Part shown: piece after piece, positions 57,260 through 64,000 of the stretch | How positions within the stretch are numbered: position 1 is the first letter of the stretch | How the letters are laid out: every line of letters begins with the position of its first letter | Source of the DNA: Marsupella aquatica | Taxonomy: Eukaryota > Marchantiophyta | Reading direction: 5' to 3' | Length of the DNA stretch: 64,000 nucleotides | Assembly (NCBI GenBank): GCA_973895155.1 | Contig: OZ316893.1 | Coordinates: 9,486,001-9,550,000, forward strand | Notes under the pieces: model-generated | What the model was told of the DNA's origin: nothing | What the model saw: the letters and a program-made list of their open reading frames with translations, nothing else | Database searches by the model: none | Translations under genes and position numbers: made by a program

Positions 57260-58125
57260 AGGAGAAAAAAGGGGATGGGCCAAGTGAGGGACGATGGAGG
57301 GACAAGGGTAGGAGGGAGAAAGAGGGAGAAAGGGGACGGTTGGGTCAAGGAAAGGAGGGAGGAAGGAGGAGGGTGCGCCAATTTAGGGAAGGCCGGTATA
57401 TAGGTAAGAGGGAGAAAGGGGGTGGGATGCAATGAATCGAGGGAGGAAAGAGGGTATAGGCAAGGTAAGAGGGAGAAATTAAGGAGCCAGGGTGGGACAA
57501 GGAATGGAGGGAGGGAAAAGGAAAAGATGGAGTAAGGAAGAGGGTTAGCCAATTAATATAGGTAAGAGGGAGAAAGGGTTTGGAACAAGGAAAGGAGGGA
57601 GGGAAAAGGAAAAGAGGGAGGAAGGAGGAGGGTTGGCCAATTAATTTAGGTAAGAGGGAGAAAGGGTTTGGGACAAGGAAAGGAGGGAGGAAGGAGTTTG
57701 GTTATATATAGGTAAGAGGAAGAAAGTAAGGGTCCAGGATGGGACAAGGAAGCGAGGGAAGGGGAAGGAGGAGGGTGGGCCATGAATTTAGGGTATAGGG
57801 ATGAGGGGGTGGGACAAGGAAAGGATGGGGCAGGTTGGAGGGACAAGCTAGGGAGGGCCGGTATAGGTACTTAAGAGGGATTAAGGGGGTGGGACAAGGA
57901 AAGGAGGGAGGCCGGGACAAGTTAGGGAGCCTGGTCAGTTTAGGTAAGAGGAAGAAATGGTTTTGGACAAGGAAAGGAGCTGGAGGGAAGAAGGGAGGAT
58001 GTATATAATTATATATATGAGGGAGAAACTAAGGAGCCAGGGTTTAGGTTAAGAGAGGGAAAAGGAAAGAGGGATTTAGGGGGAAAGGAGGTGTATCAAG
58101 GAAAGGAGGAAGGAGAAAGAGTACA
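57260..58125 (+). repeat. Polypurine minisatellite within the CACTA element
   Basis: About 860 bp that is nearly all A and G on the plus strand, in irregular units around AAGGAGGGAGG, GGTAAGAGGGAGAAAGG and GGGACAAGG. Minus-strand reading gives Pro/Ser/Leu-rich shadow ORFs. No gene is supported. Confidence 0.85.
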
Positions 58126-58311
58126 AGTAGCATGAGTTATCATAACACAAAGTCTAGCAAAAGGTGTGGAGGCATGGAGTTTAGGGTTTAGAGTATATCA
58201 ATGACATTTCAAAATGACATGATCAATTCACAAATGCACATGAATATATCTCCAACAAAGAAGATAGAGAAATCATCATAAATATGAATCCAATGATAGG
58301 AATTGACATCA

Positions 58312-58892
58312 CTATATATCCGCATAATATACATATCCCTCATTTTTGGTCCACATCCTCATCAGGGGGGCACACAACCATAACATCAGGCCTTTCCCCG
58401 ATAATAGAACGAGATCGTGGCACATACGTGATAACAAGTGACCACTCCTCTGGGTTTGGGGGGTATGGAATATAGAAACATTGCTCCACATGGCTTGGAA
58501 ATGTAAATGGCTCTGATGTTTGCCAGTGCGATGGCTGGAAACTGGTGGCAGACATCTTGAGTCGTGTAAATCTACACTCATCTTGAACCACAGTGAGATT
58601 GTTACCTGCAAGGTTCACTTTGAACCACTTGCACTTGAAGATATACTCTTCAAACTTTGACTGTGCATCATATGATACCACTAGGATCTCCTCTATTTTT
58701 CCATAATGTGGCACAACATCTCAAAAAATATTTTTGTCGTGACGACTGGTGCGAGAATCTTGAGAGAATTATCCTTGAACTCCACAATCAAATGTACGAC
58801 CCCTCTTCTCATCAAGGGAAGAAATCCTAAATTCAATGAAACCATATGGACATGTTACAAAAAAATAGATGCAAACATATTACAATTTTAAC
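58312..58892 (-). pseudogene. CACTA transposase C-terminal region (DUF4216-like)
   Basis: The frame reads VVPHYGKIEEILVVSY, then FKCKWFKVN, FTFPSHVEQCFYIPYP and WSLVITYVPR. This is the DUF4216 pattern (YGxIEEI, LFxCxWF, PFxxxxxVxQxFY) found downstream of DUF4218 in plant CACTA proteins. A TGA directly before VVPHYG separates it from upstream residues RRGVVHLIVEFKDNS; TGG would restore the codon. Confidence 0.75.
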
Positions 58893-58927
58893 ATAATAGA
58901 CCACAAATATATTTCCAGTATACATAA

Positions 58928-60476
58928 CTAATATCTAATGTTTGACAAAAATATTAAGAGAGGATGGTTAGTAAGGTATGTAGGATCAATCACCTGAAAT
59001 GCCTCCCTTGTGTCACTCCACATTGTTGTCCTTGATGTTACAATTCTCAAGGGACCATGCATAATGGTACGAACATCATTTGTGATGGTTGGAAAATGTA
59101 ATATACTCTCTCCTCTGGCCACCATGTCATCCACCTCAACTAGCTTTGCCTTCATATAGTCATGACACTTGGGAAAGATCCTTGGCCTCCGACTGTTACT
59201 TTTGGCCTCTTCATAGAAGTTCCTCCATTCTTCCATGATAGTGTTGTTACTCAACATGAATGTACTCAGTTGCTTCAACTCCATGGGTGTCAACATGCGG
59301 GTTTTTGTGGCCCCTGTCAAACGATCCACCTCATCCTCCCTCTCCTCCTTCCAAGTACGGGGAGAGGTACAATCTATTGTGGCTAATATATTGCTGCAAT
59401 AAAACATACTTTTTGCTACCAAATATCCTGTAGCCATGCTTCCCTCAACTCTTGCACGGTTTCGTACATATCCCTTTAAAACTGCCATGTACCGTTCCAA
59501 CCAATACATCCACCGATAATGCACAGGACCCGCAATGGCAACCTCATGAACAAGGTGAACAAGTAAATGCACTTGACAATCAAAAAAGGAAGGAGGAAGG
59601 GCCTTCTCCAACTTGCACACCACCTTTGCAGCCAATACCTTCATCCCTGGGATCTCCTCACTATAAATCTCCTTTGAGCATATCCATCTCAACAATTTTC
59701 CCAATGACCAAAAGGCATCTTTCACTTCTTCACTTGCCAAACCTATTATTGCCACGGGCAATATATGTTGCAATAGTCGGTAGTAGTCATGTGTCTTCAA
59801 ATATCGTGGCCACTTATGATTGTCCTCCATCCCAAAAGCCTTTCGAAGATTGGCTCCATAACCGGTAGGAACCTCATGTCTCCTATGCGATTTCGAAACT
59901 CCCTTCGTTGTCCAACAGGAAGCACCCATGGAGCTGATGGTCGGTGTTCCATCCCTGTGACTGGATCACTTGTCACACATCTGGATGCATCTCAAGATCC
60001 TCACAAGCCTCCCTGAAGTTAGTGTCCTTCTCTCCATAGAAAGCTTTTATCAATGCCTTTCCCACATTCCCCTCAATGTGCATGGGATCTAATAGATGGC
60101 GGATCTTCAATTCTCCCCAATAGGGCAAAGTGGTTAGAATACTCCACCTTGTCAACCCACTACCCTCAAACTGCATGGGATCCTCAGGGCCAGCCACTCT
60201 ATCAGCCAAGTCTTTCCAGTGTGCAAAAGTTGTTGGCTCAGGTACTTCACGCTCATCACCAAGCGGCATATCAATGGAGGAAAATAGAAGTGGATCAAAC
60301 CTCATTGCATGTCCCATTGGGAGAAATTTTGTATGCCCAAGATAAATAATCTTGTGAAGGTGCGATGAGTACTTGGCTATATCACCAAGGCCTGGGCCAC
60401 AAGTGGAGCAAGCTTTGTAGCCTTGGGTTTGCAACCCACTGACAAAACCAAACCCTGCCAAAAAATACATCAGCAA
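58928..60476 (-). pseudogene. CACTA transposase, middle: TNP2 end and DUF4218 (disrupted)
   Basis: The exon starts near 60454 after TTTTGGCAG with GFGFVSGLQTQGYKACSTCG, a TNP2-type CxxC, then HLLDPMHIEGNV (catalytic-type D in a HxxDxMHxxxN block). After shifts near 59975 and 59870 it continues with KTHDYYRLLQHILPVAI, LPPSFFDCQVHLLVHLVHE, AGPVHYRWMYWLERYM and LKGYVRNRARVEGSMATGY: the DUF4218 domain. TGA at 59973-59975 and at least one frameshift break it. Confidence 0.85.
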
Positions 60477-60574
60477 ATGATTGTGTTATGATTGACAAAG
60501 AAAAGAAAATAATACCATGCATCCTCATATGATGGAAATTAAATAAGTAAGTACTATAGTGTAACAGTTCTTAC

Positions 60575-61754
60575 CTGGATAGTCATGCATGGTCCACATA
60601 CAAATCCCTTTCAGTTTGAAAACCCGTGATAAACCCTTTGTAATCTATCGACCATCATATGCCCATACTCCCTCCCATAATTTTTGGAGTTCTTGAACCA
60701 GTAATGCCATGTAGGTGTCCATGTTCTTCACCTTCTTTGGCCCTGGGATAATCAAAGATAACAACAAAAACCCCTTTTTCATGGACAACCATGGTGGAAG
60801 GTTGTAATTCATGAGAACCACTGGCCAAACCGATGTAGGCCTCCCCTTCCCCCCAAGTGAATGAGGGCTAACCCCATCTGAAGCCAACCCCAATCGCACA
60901 TGCCGAGGGTCACGCTCAAAATCTGGCCATGTTGACTCTACATGTTTATGAGCAGGAGAGTCAACTGGTAATCGCATCACACTAGGCTCTGAACGATGCT
61001 TCTTGTGCCATACCATCAACTCGGCCAAGTCAGAACATCTATACATGTGCAACAAGCAAGAAATAATGGGGAACCAACAAACAACTTTCCTTGGCACCTT
61101 CTGGGTTAGCATGTTTGGCTCATACCGTGGCCCATGACACACGGTGCATACTGTGACATGGGCTTTGTCCCCATGAAATAACATGCAATCATTCACACAC
61201 GCATGAATGATATGGTAATCCATGCCAATGGATGAGAGAATCTTCTTTGTATCCTTCCAGGTTCCTGGCAACACATTCTCACTAGGTAACATCAGGTCAT
61301 GACAATATTCAAATATGTCTGATAACATAGAATTGCTTGCCTTACGTTTAGCCTGAATGTTCAACAACCCCAATATGGCTGACAAACGACTCAACCGAGC
61401 ACCCTCAAAGATAGGTGTCCGGGCATGTTCCTTAGCCTCCTTCCATTGTTGTTGCCCCTCTGGAGTATGTTGTGGTCGTGGGTCATTTTGGGGGGCAGCT
61501 CCTTCAACACTAATGTCAGGGACACCATCCCCAACATCAGCACCAAACCAATTAACCATGAAGTCATCCATGGCTCTGTCTTGGTCATGCATGACCTGGT
61601 CATCAGTTCAGGGTGTCTCTTCCTCATCAGCATCACTTGGATTATTACTTGACAAGGAATCAGCATCTGATGGTTCTCCTTCTGCTGGCATACCGATCTC
61701 TCGATATGCTGCCCTCAACCTTCGTGGTAACATTTGTTGAGAGGGTTGCGCATT
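60575..61754 (-). pseudogene. CACTA transposase, N-terminal TNP2 region (disrupted)
   Basis: The exon runs from an acceptor at 61754 to the donor GTAAGA at 60575. After an acidic leader (SSNNPSDADEEETP) come LSRLSAILGLLNIQAK, GMDYHIIHACVNDCMLFHGD, CTVCHGPRY, ASDGVSPHSLGGKG, VWPVVLMNYNLPPW and SLIIPGPKKVKNMDTYM, the standard TNP2/transposase_21 sequence of motifs. TGA at 61608-61610 and TAG at 60645-60647 interrupt it and fit CGA and CAG in the parent. Confidence 0.9.
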
Positions 61755-61993
61755 CTATGGACAATACAACCAAAAATCCTCTTCATGTATGATTTACCAG
61801 GTAAAGTAATACACACTAACAAAAAATTAAGTAACTTAAGGTAAAAACATTTGCATAAACATAAATAATACAAAGTAAATTATGTATTGCTCCAAAATGA
61901 GGCCTAAATGTAATACTCCAAAATGAGGCCAAGGCCATATACATAAAGGTAAGTCTCTAGTACAAAATATGGCAAAGGTGATGACATGGCAGC

Positions 61994-63153
61994 CTAATCC
62001 CACTCATAGTGTGTGAATAACTCATCGCCAACTCTAATGGTCCTAGTAGCAAGAACTAAGCAATGGTCCTTATGATATCTCTCACCATATGGTGCCGACA
62101 TTGGACCATCAGTAAAAACCCACTCACAATTGGCCCTACGCTTGGGCCGAGTCCCCACAATACTATTTATGAAGCCAACAATATTCCCATTAGGTATGGG
62201 GTCACCGTCTATCACTCGTTGTTCACTATACCTTCTAGTGCTACCATCAAAAGTATCCATCTCTAAGGCATATGTTTTCCACTCAGGATGTTGTGCAAGG
62301 ATCATGTTCTAGTGTCTTCTCTTGTAGATGGGTCCACCGTATGGGAACAAAGTAGGACCCTCTCTACCACGAACACTTGACCCACTCACATCATCCACAA
62401 TGATGTCCTCACAAGCAAAAACCCCATAGCCATGTCTCTCTCCAAGCGTTGAAGCCTTCACAACCCAACGTCTACCCCAAGCCACAACCTCCTCATCAAA
62501 ACCGATAAAATATGGCAAGCCAAGAGTCGAGGCATCCCACATCTTGATGATAGAAGCACACTTGCCAGTGAACTCACATATACCCCACCTACCCTCAACA
62601 AGTGTTCTGGATGGGTCAGTGGGCGCTCGTGGCCTCGTCCTGGACTTGGGCGTGGACCGCGGTCTTCGTGTCCCACTAGGCACCTGAGGTTGTTCCTCTT
62701 CTTCCCCATGAATGGTGCTCATCCCTACACCCAAGGCTTGTGAAAGTGCATTTCCTATAGCATCTAGAACCCCTTGTGATGGGACATAGGGTGGTGGTGT
62801 CACCACTCTACGCATGTTGGATCCCTATTTCATCCAAAAACCCACAAACAACCATAGGTGTAAACATTGGTTCACTTGTAAGAATATGAGGAGAAAATGG
62901 CAAAGCATTGTTACACACTCACCATATGGGATGAAGAAGCCCCCGGAGTAAAACCTCTATGACGGCCATATCTCTCAATATGTTGAGCACATACATAAGA
63001 TTTTTGAGAAATTTGGCCCACACATCTGGTGCATTGACAGAGTTGTCGGGGTGGACCACGAGGAGGACCGGTAACCTCAGGTTCAGGAGGAGGTGGTATA
63101 TCCTCATCAGAGGAGGAGAAGTCACTGCTGGAAAGTTCTGAGGAGGAAGACAT
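61994..63153 (-). pseudogene. SET-domain protein (histone lysine methyltransferase fold), probably carried by the CACTA element
   Basis: Two exons, 63153-62923 and 62824-61994, joined by a GTGAGT/AG intron in frame. The first begins with Ser/Asp/Glu (SSSSELSSSDFSSSDEDIPP) and has CQCTRC and CAQHIERYGRHRGF, a possible Cys/His zinc motif. The SET domain runs from GERHGYGVFACEDI through FPYGGPIY, then GNIVGFINS, RRANCEWVF and LVLATRTIRVGDELFTHYEWD, matching GxG, YGG, the GN/xFxNH block (His replaced by Ser) and the GEEL-x-xY end. TAG at 62309-62311 sits between the YGG part and the rest and probably replaces CAG. A TTTTGCAG just before the first ATG suggests another upstream exon. The SET identity is strong; substrate and activity are unknown. 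Confidence 0.8.
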
Positions 63154-64000
63154 ATCCACTGCAAAATTTAGGGCACAATATGATTAGCATAATATAGGCC
63201 AACTAGCAACCTTCTAGGTAACAATTGAAGCCACTCAACCATTCCAAAAATGAGGTCCAAAAATAAGTTTCAAGTACATAGAAAATACCTGTATGGGACC
63301 CGGGCTCAGCAGTGCCTATAGGTCATGTGGCTCAAGGAAAATAAGCCGAATCTGGAAGTAGGAAGAAAAAACTACAGATATAACGTGCATTAAAACAATC
63401 ATTAGCTAACTTGTTCCAAGTTGTTGGTCCCCAAATATATACATGTACATGCAAAAAAAGAGGTCACACATTAAAAACCCTACAAAGTATATATTTTTAC
63501 CTTGCAGATGCCCGGGCTCCCACAATGCATATGCATTAACATTACTCAAAAGTTGAGGAGGTATTGATGGCCTGCAATGTATCATGTAAGCATAGATTTT
63601 TTTCCTCATTTGTTAGGATAAACCCAAACAGAGAAAAACTCATTCAATTCCCTCCCTTCAACAACTCTAGAAGCGAACCACTTTAGACCCTTGGAAAACC
63701 CTAAAAATTGTAAACCTCAAATGAAGTATGGAAAATACCTCTATGGAGCTTGGGCTCAATAGTGCCTAATAGTCTTATGGTTCAAGAAACCATATCTAAG
63801 AGTAGCTAGGAGGGAAAAACTGTCTGCAACTCAAGTTGCAATGCTTCTTTTACCCCAAGTTGTGGGCCCCTAAAAATATATATGTCCGATGAAAAACAAA
63901 ACCACACCAATACATACACCTTGTACCTTTCAGATGCCCAAGCTCCCACAATGCCTATGCATTTGTCAAAATCCACCAAAGTAATGGTCACCCTGCATCT
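63154..64000. repeat. Two imperfect direct copies upstream of the SET gene
   Basis: 63279-63545 and 63730-63990 are related: both contain GAAAATACCT, GGGCTCA.TAGTGCCTA-type sequence, CAAGTTGT.GG.CCC and CAGATGCCC followed by GCTCCCACAATGC. Spacing is about 450 bp. They may be exon/intron duplications or part of the CACTA 5' region. No ORF is supported. Confidence 0.55.

Larger units (their letters stand above)
56684..64000 (-). mobile_element. CACTA (En/Spm) transposon, left portion; continues past the window
   Basis: The element begins CACTACTACATATTCGGCC after AAT. Subterminal hexamer repeats follow. All transposase exons lie on the minus strand: a TNP2-type region (61754-60575 and 60454 on), DUF4218 and DUF4216 blocks. 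A SET-domain gene lies upstream of the transposase within the same stretch. The right terminus is not in the window, so inclusion of the SET gene inside the element is likely but not shown. At least three stops and frameshifts show this copy is dead. Confidence 0.8.

Noticed and set aside
56998-57920. Pro/Ser/Leu-rich minus-strand ORFs up to 184 codons
   Set aside because: Translation of the polypurine tract complement; no gene structure.

Overview
The window looks like nuclear DNA of a streptophyte plant, most likely a seed-free land plant (an inference, not a species call). The reasons are five ordinary plant-type nuclear genes with many short GT-AG introns, surrounded by Copia, Gypsy, MULE, CACTA, Helitron and MITE elements of plant type. 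Reading frames of the cellular genes are intact where I could follow them. Those of the transposons carry scattered stops and frameshifts.

Layout. 1-1589: small foldback and tandem repeats. 1590-12457: one complete Mutator-like element (MULE) with a 27-bp TIR and a 9-bp target duplication. It carries a transposase gene, a divergent gene with a ParB-like GNHR motif and a permuted N4/N6 methyltransferase-like end, and a third ORF. 13325-17131 (-): peroxisomal 3-hydroxyisobutyryl-CoA hydrolase (CHY1-like). 18266-34619: Copia LTR element with 341-bp LTRs and TSD AAAGC, split by a nest about 9.5 kb long. That nest contains a Gypsy element whose Pol includes a DNMT3-like cytosine methyltransferase and whose integrase ends in a PHD finger; a 296-bp hAT-like MITE sits in its gag. 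34998-35650: old LTR fragments. 36691-38665 (+): mitochondrial ribosomal protein uS9. 40260-42632 (-): eIF4E. 44798-46273 (-): F-box protein. 49145-52987 (-): methionyl-tRNA formyltransferase. 54923-56485: probable non-autonomous Helitron filled with a minisatellite and a second MITE copy. 56684-64000: left part of a CACTA element with TNP2/DUF4218/DUF4216 transposase exons and, upstream on the same strand, a SET-domain gene.

Main observation. Three unrelated transposons in 64 kb each encode a protein of chromatin or DNA-modification type: a ParB-like plus N4/N6-MTase-like protein (MULE), a C5 DNA methyltransferase plus PHD finger (Gypsy), and a SET-domain protein (CACTA). The MULE also carries about ten copies of an 18-bp palindrome, GCTAGCGA-NN-TCGCTAGC, in its introns, intergenic spaces and subterminal DNA. 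This looks like a dispersed binding-site array for one of its own proteins, comparable in logic to VANC/VANDAL anti-silencing or ParB/parS.

The premature stops in these elements are almost all explained by C-to-T changes, chiefly CAG to TAG. This fits decay through CHG methylation.
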